From CAYPHY01 sp964410625 (lineage in GTDB: Bacteria > Chloroflexota > Anaerolineae > Promineifilales > Promineifilaceae), in NCBI GenBank assembly GCA_964410625.1, contig CAYPHY010000079.1, positions 1-8,005 on the forward strand: a DNA stretch of 8,005 nucleotides. Direction: 5' to 3'. The notes under the pieces were generated by a model. The model had not been told where the DNA came from. It saw only the letters and a list, made by a program, of their open reading frames with translations, and searched no databases. Of the stretch, positions 1-5,560 are shown one piece after another. The position numbers and the translations under genes were made by a program. How positions within the stretch are numbered: position 1 is the stretch's first letter; each line of letters opens with the position of its first letter.

Positions 1-404
1 AAGCCCTCCTCCGAATTTTCATAGTCCCACCACCAGGCACGCGGCGCATCATTGACCTCCGGCGGCACAATCGGCCACACCTGCCTTTCCGCATCATAGG
101 TAGAGAGCAAATAGTCTACTCCACGCTGCACCATTGGCTCCTCGGCCGTCGTCCCCACCTCGCGAAAAACATAGAACGCGGTAGACGTGGCAATCGCCGA
201 AGAGGCCTCAGTCCGTAAGTCCGCCTCCAGCCCATGACCGAAGCCCCCATCCTCATTTTGATAAGCGGCCAACGCCTCCAGCACCGGTTGCCCCGTGCCA
301 TTCTCAAAGTGATAGGCAAACAAGGCCCGCTCCAACGGCCGTCCATTGCTCATTATATAATTCCGCGCCCATTCAAAATTTTCAGCCGTTAATTGATTTG
401 TCAT
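1..404 (-). CDS. Prenyltransferase/squalene-cyclase-like repeat protein, 5' part only
   Basis: This is the N-terminal 134 residues of a minus-strand gene whose 3' end lies beyond the left window edge. The start is ATG at 404 (MTNQLTAENFEWARNYIM); the frame stays open to base 1. Residues 49-56 read QNEDGGFG, the Q-x-x-DGGFG motif of the alpha-alpha toroid repeats found in squalene cyclases and protein prenyltransferases, preceded by a helix (PVLEALAAY). A second, weaker unit follows (YLLSTYDAERQVWPIVPP, about 98-115), then a Trp-rich stretch (RAWWWDYEN). No signal peptide is visible. Many bacterial proteins with these repeats are not terpene cyclases and have no assigned function, so only the fold is called. 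The Shine-Dalgarno is weak. The gene lies 86 bases downstream of the SRPBCC-PDZ-DinB gene on the same strand, so it may be co-transcribed through the intervening hairpin. Confidence 0.75.
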   Translation of the reverse strand, partial: MTNQLTAENFEWARNYIMSNGRPLERALFAYHFENGTGQPVLEALAAYQNEDGGFGHGLEADLRTEASSAIATSTAFYVFREVGTTAEEPMVQRGVDYLLSTYDAERQVWPIVPPEVNDAPRAWWWDYENSEEG

Positions 405-422
405 GTTCTTGTTTGGTAAGCT

Positions 423-489
423 GGTATATTGATGTATTGGTGTATCGGTGTATTTGCCAATATACCAATACACTAATACACCAGTATAC
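423..489. repeat. Inverted pair of 8-bp tandem arrays forming a 31-bp hairpin
   Basis: The left half (423-454) is four degenerate 8-mers: GGTATATT, GATGTATT, GGTGTATC, GGTGTATT. The right half (457-488) is four reverse-type 8-mers: CCAATATA, CCAATACA, CTAATACA, CCAGTATA. Arms 424-454 and 459-489 pair over 31 positions around a 4-nt loop (455-458). Twenty-six pairs are Watson-Crick and the other five are G-T or A-C, so all differences are transitions. It begins two bases after the TAG stop of the upstream minus-strand gene and ends 19 bases before the next ATG. It has no T-run, so it is not a classical terminator. A role in mRNA processing, stability or attenuation is inference. Confidence 0.8.
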
Positions 490-490
490 G

Positions 491-1711
491 CTATCCTCTT
501 TCTCTCGCGCCTTCCACGGCCGCCCGCATCTGCGCCAGATGGGTGTCTTGATGGTCGCCCGACTGGTCGGCCGCGCTAAAGCCCAACCGCCAATAGCTCC
601 CCTTCCGCGCCAGAAAAGCTTCCGGCAAAGCGGCGATCAATGCCACCGTCTCCGTCCTGGCATTTTTTAGCTCATCCACCAACGCGCTGACCGTCGGAAA
701 CGCCGCCACCGTCGCCGCATTCCGCGCGGCCACATTTCCGCCAAAATCATCGTACCACGCCTCTTCACCACCAAGCAAGTCACTAATAAAGGTCTGGTAA
801 CTGCGCTCCGAGTGGATCAAGTGCGCCAGATTTTCCTTCACCGACCACTCCGTCTCCGCCGGACGAAAATCAGCTTGCTCCTCCGTCACATCCTGCAAGA
901 AGGCGTCCAAATCGAGGTTGTTCTTGTCATACCGTCGTCGCAAGACATCGGCCAGTCCGGCTGGGGTTGGTGGAATCTCGGGGATCGGCCGTCCCGTCAG
1001 CGGCATCTGCGTCGTCTGCTGCTCCGCCCCGCGATAAAAGACGACTTCCACCGTGTCTCCAGCGCGGAAAGCAGCCAGCGCATTTTGCAGGCTAGGAAAA
1101 TCCCGCACCGGCAGTCCGGCAACGCTCACGACGACATCCCCAGCCTGCAACCCGGCTGCGGCCGCACCCATGCCCTCGACCACACCATCCAGCCGCACGC
1201 CCTCACTCACCGGCACACCAAGCCGCGCCGCAATCTCAGCGCTGAAATCGCTGACAAACACGCCCAGCATTGGCCGCTTAGTAAAGCGCAAATCCTCGCC
1301 CGTCTCCAGCACCGAGGCTAAATTCTCTAAACTCATCGGCCATGCGCGGGAAAAGGCGGCCGACAATGTCTCCCACGCCTCACCATCGCCTAGCCCACAA
1401 TGCTCAACCGTGACGTGTGTTCCGTCTTCGGCCGGTCTGAACGTTACTTCCACCTCTGTTGTTGCCGGATCACCGCGGCCGTTCCAGGTGAAGCCCACCG
1501 CCCGGTCCTTTTCCAGCGTGGTAAAGTTACCGCCAGCATAATAGCCATCATTCCAGGCGATATAGAAACGGCCGTTGGGTTTCGGATTCGTCGTCGCCAC
1601 ATCCGCCAGCCACTCGCGCAATGCCGAGCTATTGGTGAAGGCGCGATAGACATCGGCCGCCGGTGCATTTACATTTTGTTCAAACGTCAGGGATCGTCTT
1701 TTGTCGGTCAT
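491..1711 (-). CDS. SRPBCC (AHSA1-like)-PDZ-DinB-like three-domain protein
   Basis: A 406-residue protein with three recognisable parts. Residues 1-140 are an SRPBCC/START-type hydrophobic-ligand-binding fold of the AHSA1 kind (VNAPAADVYRAFTNSSALREWL near the start, GRFYIAWNDGYYAG, VTVEHCGLGDGEAW). Residues 148-240 are a PDZ domain (LGVFVSDFSAEIAARLGV, then GAAAAGLQAGDVVVSVAG). Residues 250-400 are a DinB/YfiT-like four-helix domain whose putative metal ligands are H297 (in NLAHLIHSE), H387 and H391 (DHQDTH). There is no signal peptide or membrane segment, so it is probably cytoplasmic. The start is ATG at 1711, because AAGGAG sits 5 nt upstream; an in-frame ATG at 1750 lies inside a hairpin and would add 13 residues without family similarity. 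DinB-like domains often act as metal- or thiol-dependent transferases; the substrate here is unknown. The triple fusion is unusual. Confidence 0.85.
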   Translation of the reverse strand: MTDKRRSLTFEQNVNAPAADVYRAFTNSSALREWLADVATTNPKPNGRFYIAWNDGYYAGGNFTTLEKDRAVGFTWNGRGDPATTEVEVTFRPAEDGTHVTVEHCGLGDGEAWETLSAAFSRAWPMSLENLASVLETGEDLRFTKRPMLGVFVSDFSAEIAARLGVPVSEGVRLDGVVEGMGAAAAGLQAGDVVVSVAGLPVRDFPSLQNALAAFRAGDTVEVVFYRGAEQQTTQMPLTGRPIPEIPPTPAGLADVLRRRYDKNNLDLDAFLQDVTEEQADFRPAETEWSVKENLAHLIHSERSYQTFISDLLGGEEAWYDDFGGNVAARNAATVAAFPTVSALVDELKNARTETVALIAALPEAFLARKGSYWRLGFSAADQSGDHQDTHLAQMRAAVEGARERG

Positions 1712-1716
1712 GGCTT

Positions 1717-1755
1717 CTCCTTGAGAGGCACGCCGAACCAGGCGAAACACCTCTC
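1717..1755 (-). promoter_or_regulatory. Shine-Dalgarno with adjoining 5' UTR hairpin
   Basis: On the minus strand, GAGAGG (1755-1750) pairs with CCTCTC (1728-1723). Inside it is a second stem, CGCC/GGCG, with a TGGTTC loop. The hairpin ends exactly where the AAGGAG Shine-Dalgarno (1722-1717) begins, 5 nt before the ATG at 1711. Being adjacent to the ribosome site, it could tune initiation or protect the 5' end. That role is inference; the pairing is seen directly. Confidence 0.5.
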
Positions 1756-1890
1756 ACCCTGCGACGTGCGATAAAATTAATTCAATTTATCTTAAAGTTC
1801 GCAGGCGCTATCACTAGCAGGGGTTTTCATCAGCCCGCACCGATGTTATTTGTGTGATTACCCGAAGGGTTCCCACTCCTAAGTGACTAC

Positions 1891-1919
1891 ATCATAGAAC
1901 AAATGTTTCTTTGTGTCAA
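1891..1919 (-). promoter_or_regulatory. Sigma70-type promoter for the SRPBCC-PDZ-DinB gene
   Basis: The minus strand carries TTGACA (1919-1914, perfect -35), a 17-nt spacer and TATGAT (1896-1891, five of six -10 bases). Transcription should begin near 1884, giving a leader of about 170 nt. The promoter points away from the toxin-antitoxin promoter; the two -35 boxes are 31 bp apart in an AT-rich divergent region. Confidence 0.65.
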
Positions 1920-1950
1920 TGATAAATTAGGAACTAAAATGCAATTCATC

Positions 1951-1979
1951 TTGACAAAACGTACGGCATTCCGTACCAT
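1951..1979 (+). promoter_or_regulatory. Toxin-antitoxin promoter with palindromic operator
   Basis: TTGACA (1951-1956) is a perfect -35. After a 17-nt spacer, TACCAT (1974-1979) matches the -10 at four of six bases. Between and partly inside them lies the inverted repeat GTACGG-CATT-CCGTAC (1961-1976). It contains GTAC cores like the TGTACA core of known YefM-YoeB operators. An antitoxin bound here would block RNA polymerase, the usual autoregulation for this family. The box and palindrome are seen; the regulator is inferred from the family. Confidence 0.7.
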
Positions 1980-2015
1980 CGCTTCAGCTTATTTATTAAA
2001 TAAATGAGGAAAACC

Positions 2016-2258
2016 ATGCCCACACTTACGGCAACAGAAGCAAGAATGAAGCTGTACCGTTTACTAGAGCAAGTCGCCTTAACGCACGAGCCAGTATTGA
2101 TTACTGGCAAGCAGGCAAACGCCGTATTAATTTCCGAAGAAGACTGGCGCTCCATTGAAGAGACGATCTATCTTCTCGGCATCCCCGGTATGCGTGAGTC
2201 CATTGTTGAGGGTCTTCAGACGCCAATTGAAGAATGCGATGATGAGGTTGAATGGTGA
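2016..2258 (+). CDS. Type II antitoxin, YefM/Phd family
   Basis: An 80-residue antitoxin that neutralises the adjacent RNase toxin and represses its own operon. The N-terminal part (MPTLTATEARMKLYRLLEQV, then HEPVLITGKQANAVLISEEDW) is the Phd/YefM DNA-binding and dimerisation fold. The segment SIEETIYLLGIPG matches the conserved helix before the toxin-binding tail, and the acidic C-terminus (EECDDEVEW) fits a flexible neutralising region. I chose ATG at 2016 because GAGG lies about 6 nt upstream and family members begin close to the TLTATEAR-type helix; an in-frame ATG at 2004 has no upstream Shine-Dalgarno and would add MRKT. The 3' end overlaps the toxin by 7 nt. The locus is more AT-rich than its neighbours, suggesting transfer. 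Confidence 0.9.
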   Translation: MPTLTATEARMKLYRLLEQVALTHEPVLITGKQANAVLISEEDWRSIEETIYLLGIPGMRESIVEGLQTPIEECDDEVEW

Positions 2259-2518
2259 CATGGCGACTCGTTTTCACGAAACAAGCACAAAAAGATGCGA
2301 AAAAGTTATCGGCTTCCAATCTACGCCCTAAAGCGGAGGCACTGTTAGCGATTTTGCGTCAGGACCCCTACCAAACCCCACCACCATATGAGAAGCTTGT
2401 TGGTGACCTAACCGGCGCGTACTCACGACGAATCAACATCCAACACCGTCTGGTGTATCAGGTATTAGAAGCAGAACGAACTGTGAAAGTGATCCGTATG
2501 TGGACACACTATGAATAA
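2252..2518 (+). CDS. Type II toxin, YoeB/Txe family mRNA interferase (RelE superfamily)
   Basis: An 88-residue ribosome-dependent mRNA endonuclease of the YoeB/Txe type, normally held inactive by the upstream antitoxin. Its core (LTGAYSRRINIQHRLVYQV, residues 53-71) matches the family's SG-SRRI-HRLVY block, and the C-terminus ends WTHYE. By family alignment the catalytic residues E46, R65, H83 and Y84 of E. coli YoeB correspond to E47, R66, H86 and Y87, all present, so the toxin looks intact. Length is normal (YoeB is 84 residues); one extra Glu follows the usual terminal Tyr. ATG at 2252 overlaps the antitoxin's 3' end by 7 nt (ATGGTGA), implying translational coupling; GTG at 2255 is a possible alternative start. 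Confidence 0.92.
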   Translation: MVTWRLVFTKQAQKDAKKLSASNLRPKAEALLAILRQDPYQTPPPYEKLVGDLTGAYSRRINIQHRLVYQVLEAERTVKVIRMWTHYE

Positions 2519-2612
2519 TACTGTTATCCGTCCAGTTCTTCTCCCTCAACACACTAACCGCTTGTAGAAGCCATTAAGCAGGCAAAACAAATTAACAACT
2601 GACAATGGATGT

Positions 2613-2685
2613 GTTTCATCTCAGTTGAAACTGTAGCGACAATCCTCTGGATTGTCACGACAAACCAGGAGGTTTGTCGCTACGG
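2613..2685. repeat. REP-doublet-like two-hairpin element (REPIN/BIME-like)
   Basis: Two perfect 8-bp stems stand side by side: GACAATCC-TCT-GGATTGTC (2638-2656) and GACAAACC-AGGA-GGTTTGTC (2659-2678), with two bases between. GTAGC (2633-2637) and GCTAC (2679-2683) close the whole as an outer stem. Read outward-in on each strand, each hairpin is preceded by GTAG, the tetranucleotide at the foot of REP hairpins recognised by RAYT transposases. The stems differ by a compensatory A-T/T-A change. A smaller hairpin, GTTTCA/TGAAAC (2613-2618/2626-2631), adjoins on the left. It lies between convergent yoeB-like and livF genes; no T-run follows on either strand. The rest of 2519-2724 shows no gene. 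Confidence 0.65.
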
Positions 2686-2724
2686 GGCCGCAACTTACAT
2701 GAAACATACCCTAACAATTGCCAA

Positions 2725-3453
2725 TTACCCCCCTAAATACGCCCGCTTCACCACCGGGTCATTCGCGATATCCTGCGGTGCGCCGGAGAGAACCACGTTG
2801 CCCGTCTCCAACACATAAGCGCGAGAGGCATAGCGCAAGGCCAAATGCGCGTTTTGCTCCACCAGCAATATCGTCGTCCCCGCCTGGTTGATCTCGTGCA
2901 ATGTCTTGAACAAAGATTGCACCAACAACGGCGACAGCCCCATCGAAGGTTCATCGAGCAACATCAGCAGGCCCCGCCGCATCAAGGCACGGCCGACGGC
3001 CAACATTTGCTGTTCGCCGCCACTCATCAAATCGGAAAGCTGGTCTTTGCGCTCCTCCAAACGGGGGAAGATGGCAAATACGCGCTCCAGATCTTCGGCC
3101 ACCTCGGCCGTATCGCGACGGCCGAACGCCGCCAGCCTCAAATTCTCCAAAACGGTGAGATTGCCAAAGATACGCCGCCCCTCCGGGACCAGTGTGATCC
3201 CAAAATTGCGGACGATCTGCCCCGCGCTATAACCCAAGAGATTTTCCCCGCGATAGGAGATGCTGCCGGAGGTGACACGGCCGCCCAACTCCGCGATTTG
3301 GCCGATGATCGTCCACAGCGTGGTGGACTTGCCTGCCCCGTTGGCCCCGATCAGCGTCACCATCTCCCCCTCCTCCACGTCGAAGGAGATGCCATGCAGC
3401 GCCTGAATCGCCCCGTAATGCACCACCAGCTCTCTGACCGATAAGAGCGTCAA
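2725..3453 (-). CDS. livF: Branched-chain amino acid ABC transporter ATPase LivF
   Basis: A 242-residue cytoplasmic ATPase that powers import together with LivG. Walker A is GANGAGKST (36-44), the ABC signature MSGGEQQ (143-149) and Walker B LLMLLDEPSMGLSP (162-175, with D167 and E168). The distal LLVEQNA (196-202) is typical of LivF, which has Gln-Asn where most ABC ATPases have the switch His. VPEGRRIFGNLTVLENL (89-105) is a LivF hallmark. The start is TTG at 3453, overlapping the livG stop as TTGA, with a strong AGGAGG 4 nt upstream, so translation is coupled to livG. It is the last gene of the operon, ending TAA at 2727-2725. Length matches the family. The amino-acid substrate is inferred from family only; related Liv systems also import urea or amides. 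Confidence 0.93.
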   Translation of the reverse strand: MTLLSVRELVVHYGAIQALHGISFDVEEGEMVTLIGANGAGKSTTLWTIIGQIAELGGRVTSGSISYRGENLLGYSAGQIVRNFGITLVPEGRRIFGNLTVLENLRLAAFGRRDTAEVAEDLERVFAIFPRLEERKDQLSDLMSGGEQQMLAVGRALMRRGLLMLLDEPSMGLSPLLVQSLFKTLHEINQAGTTILLVEQNAHLALRYASRAYVLETGNVVLSGAPQDIANDPVVKRAYLGG

Positions 3454-4244
3454 GCGACCTCCTCGCCCAGATAGGCTTCAACCACACGTGGGTTGTTGCG
3501 AATCTCCTCCGGCAGCCCTTCGGCAATCGTTTTGCCAAAGTCCAACACCTGAATCCGGTCGCAAATCCCCATAATCACCCGCATCTGGTGCTCAATAATC
3601 CAGATCGTCACCCCAAACTGCTCGCGTACCCATTGGATCAACTCCATCAATTCGCTGATTTCCCCCTGGTTCATCCCCGCCGCCGGTTCATCCAACAGCA
3701 ACAGCTTCGGCCGCATCACCAACGCACGGCAAATCTCCACCCGCCGCTGGACGCCATAGGGCAGGTTGCGCGGCCGTTCCTGGGCAAATGGTTCCAACCG
3801 GAAAAGGCGCAACAGTTCCAGCGCCGCGGCCGTCACCTGTCGCTCCTCCTGCTTCAGCCGCGAGGTCAGAAAAAAGGTGTCCACAATCCCATACTCCACC
3901 TGCGAAAAATAGGCGATCCGCAAATTGTCGAGGACGGATAGTTCATGCCACAGGCGGATATTTTGGAAGGTTCGGCCGATGCCCAACGAGGTGATCTGGT
4001 GCGGGCGACGGCCGTTCAACCGCGTCCCAGCAAAGAGCAGCTCTCCCGCCGTCGGGCGATAAAGGCCACAGAGCAGATTAAAGACCGTCGTCTTGCCCGC
4101 CCCATTCGGCCCAATCAGCCCCACCGTCTCACCTGGATAGAGCGCGGTGTTGAACTCAGAAACGGCCGTCAATCCCCCAAAGGCATGGGTCAGCCCACTA
4201 ATCTGCAATAAAGGTGTTACATCCACATCCACACCCACATCCAT
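3450..4244 (-). CDS. livG: Branched-chain amino acid ABC transporter ATPase LivG
   Basis: A 264-residue ATPase partner of LivF. Walker A is GPNGAGKTT (45-53), the Q-loop is in RTFQNIRLW (Q94), the signature region is LPYGVQRRVEI (161-171), Walker B is LLLLDEPAAGM (181-191) and the switch His is H219 in IIEHQM. The long insert around 112-135 (YFSQVEYGIVDTFFLTSRLK) is where LivG differs from LivF. ATG at 4244 is the earliest possible start, as in-frame TGA and TAG codons precede it. The first nine residues (MDVGVDVDV) come from a hexamer tandem repeat, and three in-frame GTG codons there are alternative starts. The nearest GGAGG is about 14 nt upstream, too far to be ideal. A 208-base repeat-filled gap separates it from livM; it overlaps livF by 4 nt. 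Confidence 0.92.
   Translation of the reverse strand: MDVGVDVDVTPLLQISGLTHAFGGLTAVSEFNTALYPGETVGLIGPNGAGKTTVFNLLCGLYRPTAGELLFAGTRLNGRRPHQITSLGIGRTFQNIRLWHELSVLDNLRIAYFSQVEYGIVDTFFLTSRLKQEERQVTAAALELLRLFRLEPFAQERPRNLPYGVQRRVEICRALVMRPKLLLLDEPAAGMNQGEISELMELIQWVREQFGVTIWIIEHQMRVIMGICDRIQVLDFGKTIAEGLPEEIRNNPRVVEAYLGEEVA
4219..4242. repeat. Hexanucleotide tandem repeat in the livG 5' coding end
   Basis: Four 6-bp units, ACATCC, ACATCC, ACACCC, ACATCC, encode alternating Asp/Gly-Val at the very N-terminus of LivG (minus strand). Because the unit is two codons long, gain or loss of units would keep the frame. The segment precedes the conserved ABC fold and looks dispensable. Confidence 0.7.
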
Positions 4245-4270
4245 AAATCACTATCGCGCCCTCCGCCGCC

Positions 4271-4465
4271 CATTGCTCATATGTTTACGCGGATGACGCG
4301 GATAAAACGCAGATAACGCGGATTTCTTCATTGTTCATTGTTCATTGTCTCATTGTCTCATTGTTCATATGGTTACGCAGATGACGCGGATAAAACGCAG
4401 ATAACGCGGATTCTTTCATTGTTCATTGTTCATTGTCTCATTGTTCATTGTCTCATTGTTCATTG
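4271..4465. repeat. Two tandem copies of an 88-bp composite repeat
   Basis: Copy one (4271-4358) and copy two (4359-4446) agree at 81 of 88 positions by hand alignment, with a partial continuation to about 4465. Each copy has two halves. One is four degenerate ACGCRGAT units spaced 9-11 bp apart; the other is a run of CATTGTT heptamers mixed with CATTGTCT octamers. An inverted relative lies at 7887-8005. The repeat fills the livM-livG gap and covers the livM stop codon. No protein or RNA gene is apparent in it. Function unknown. Confidence 0.85.
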
Positions 4466-5493
4466 CTTACTAGTGCTTCTTCTGCCGACGGAAAATACCG
4501 CCGCAACCGCGGGAATATGTCTCCTAACTCACGGTCGCCAAAGAGACCGCTGGGACGAAAGAGCATCAGCAAGATCAACAACAACGGTGTGATCACCCAA
4601 CGGTAAATGTCAAGCGGCCGTAACGCCTCCAACAACAAAGTAAAGCCAATCGCGCTGAGAATCGAGCCGCTGATCGAACCCATCCCGCCCAAATAGACCA
4701 TCACCAGAATTTGTGTGGACTGCAAGATAAAGTAGCTTGACGGGTTGACAAAGCCCAATAGATGGGCGTGCAGCCCCCCGGCAATCCCCGCCAGTCCACA
4801 GCCGAGCATGAAGGCCACCAGCTTCAGCCGCCGGGTATTGACCGTCATCAGTTCGGCGGCGATCTCATCCTCGCGAATGGCAACCACCCCCTTGCCGACG
4901 GTCGAGGTGACAAAATTACGCACGACCACAATGGTGAGCACGGCCGCAACAAACGTCCAGACCAGCAGCCAGGGCACTTCGAACACCCCATTCATCACTC
5001 GCAACACACCGCCCATGCCCATGAAACCCCGCGCCCCGCCGATGGCATTCAGGTTTTCGATGATGCTCTTAAAGATGAAGTTCGCCGCCAGCGTGATGAT
5101 CGCCAGATAGTCGCCCCGTGTGCGAAAAGAGGGGATGGCAACGAGCAGGCTGAAGAGCGCGGCCGCAATCCCCCCCGCCAGCAAAGCCAACGGAAAGACA
5201 AGCACCGACGCCCCCGCCGGCAGGAGTGGTGCGCCAAACACATTGTCCTGCGCCAATAACCACACCGTCAGCAGCGACGCGCTATACGCCCCCACGCCCA
5301 TGAAGGCGGCATGGCCCACCGAGAACTCGCCCATATAGCCGTTGATCAGGTTCAGGCTGACGGTCAGGATGATATTGATCCCGATAATCGTCAGCAGAAA
5401 CTCGGTATAGCTATTGAACAGCCCCAACCAGGAGGGGACAACCGTCAGCAAAAAAACAATACCGGCGAGAATCACCAGGCCATATCGTCTCAT
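4453..5493 (-). CDS. livM: Branched-chain amino acid ABC transporter permease LivM
   Basis: A 346-residue inner-membrane permease that pairs with LivH to form the translocation channel. Hydrophobic helices run through almost the whole chain (about 5-25, 32-50, 60-80, 97-120, 128-145, 173-192, 224-242, 257-290, 297-312). LivM hallmarks are GYMGEFSVGHAAFMGVGAY (52-70), the ATPase-coupling loop GKGVVAIREDEIAAELMTVN (200-219), LGGMGSISGS (268-277) and LFRPSGLFG (311-319). The last residues (SNEQ) and the TGA stop are encoded inside the 88-bp repeat, so the natural 3' end was probably replaced or extended by repeat insertion. ATG at 5493 has no clear Shine-Dalgarno (GAACCCT precedes it), so translation may depend on coupling or leader structure. 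Confidence 0.92.
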   Translation of the reverse strand: MRRYGLVILAGIVFLLTVVPSWLGLFNSYTEFLLTIIGINIILTVSLNLINGYMGEFSVGHAAFMGVGAYSASLLTVWLLAQDNVFGAPLLPAGASVLVFPLALLAGGIAAALFSLLVAIPSFRTRGDYLAIITLAANFIFKSIIENLNAIGGARGFMGMGGVLRVMNGVFEVPWLLVWTFVAAVLTIVVVRNFVTSTVGKGVVAIREDEIAAELMTVNTRRLKLVAFMLGCGLAGIAGGLHAHLLGFVNPSSYFILQSTQILVMVYLGGMGSISGSILSAIGFTLLLEALRPLDIYRWVITPLLLILLMLFRPSGLFGDRELGDIFPRLRRYFPSAEEALVSNEQ

Positions 5494-5524
5494 AGGGTTC
5501 GTTCAAGCATCAGATAAACGAGCA

Positions 5525-5555
5525 GAAACCGGGTTTCTCCAAGAAACCCGGCTTC
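5525..5555. repeat. GAAACCGGGTTTCT-type hairpin between livH and livM
   Basis: CCGGGTTTCT (5529-5538) and AGAAACCCGG (5542-5551) form a perfect 10-bp stem with a CCA loop. One mismatch and three further pairs (GAA/TTC) extend it to 5525-5555. It lies five bases after the livH stop on the minus strand and about 30 bases before livM. There is no T-run. I recall similar GAAACCGGGTTTCT palindromes as dispersed elements in cyanobacteria and Chloroflexota, but could not check. It could stabilise or partly terminate the livJH mRNA. Confidence 0.75.
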
Positions 5556-5560
5556 TCAAA

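Noticed and set aside
1712..1750. Extension of the SRPBCC-PDZ-DinB protein to an upstream ATG at 1750.
   Set aside because: The added 13 residues lie in a hairpin, and AAGGAG is correctly spaced only for the ATG at 1711.
812..1774. Several plus-strand open frames opposite the SRPBCC-PDZ-DinB gene.
   Set aside because: The minus-strand product has three recognisable domains, whereas the plus-strand frames are rich in Arg, Pro and His with no family signal.
2631..2685. A rho-independent terminator for the convergent genes.
   Set aside because: Neither strand has a T-run after the stems, and the symmetric GTAG-hairpin layout fits a REP doublet better. Some termination effect is still possible.
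2609..2818. A 69-codon plus-strand open frame after the toxin gene.
   Set aside because: It is read through the two-hairpin element and into the antisense of livF, with no ribosome site or domain.
4271..4465. A CRISPR array.
   Set aside because: The copies are contiguous 88-bp repeats with internal sub-repeats, without constant repeats separated by unique spacers, and no cas gene is near.
4338..4592. An 84-codon plus-strand open frame with repeated IVHCL-type residues.
   Set aside because: It is the translation of the CATTGTT repeat continuing antisense to livM, which is low complexity and not a gene.
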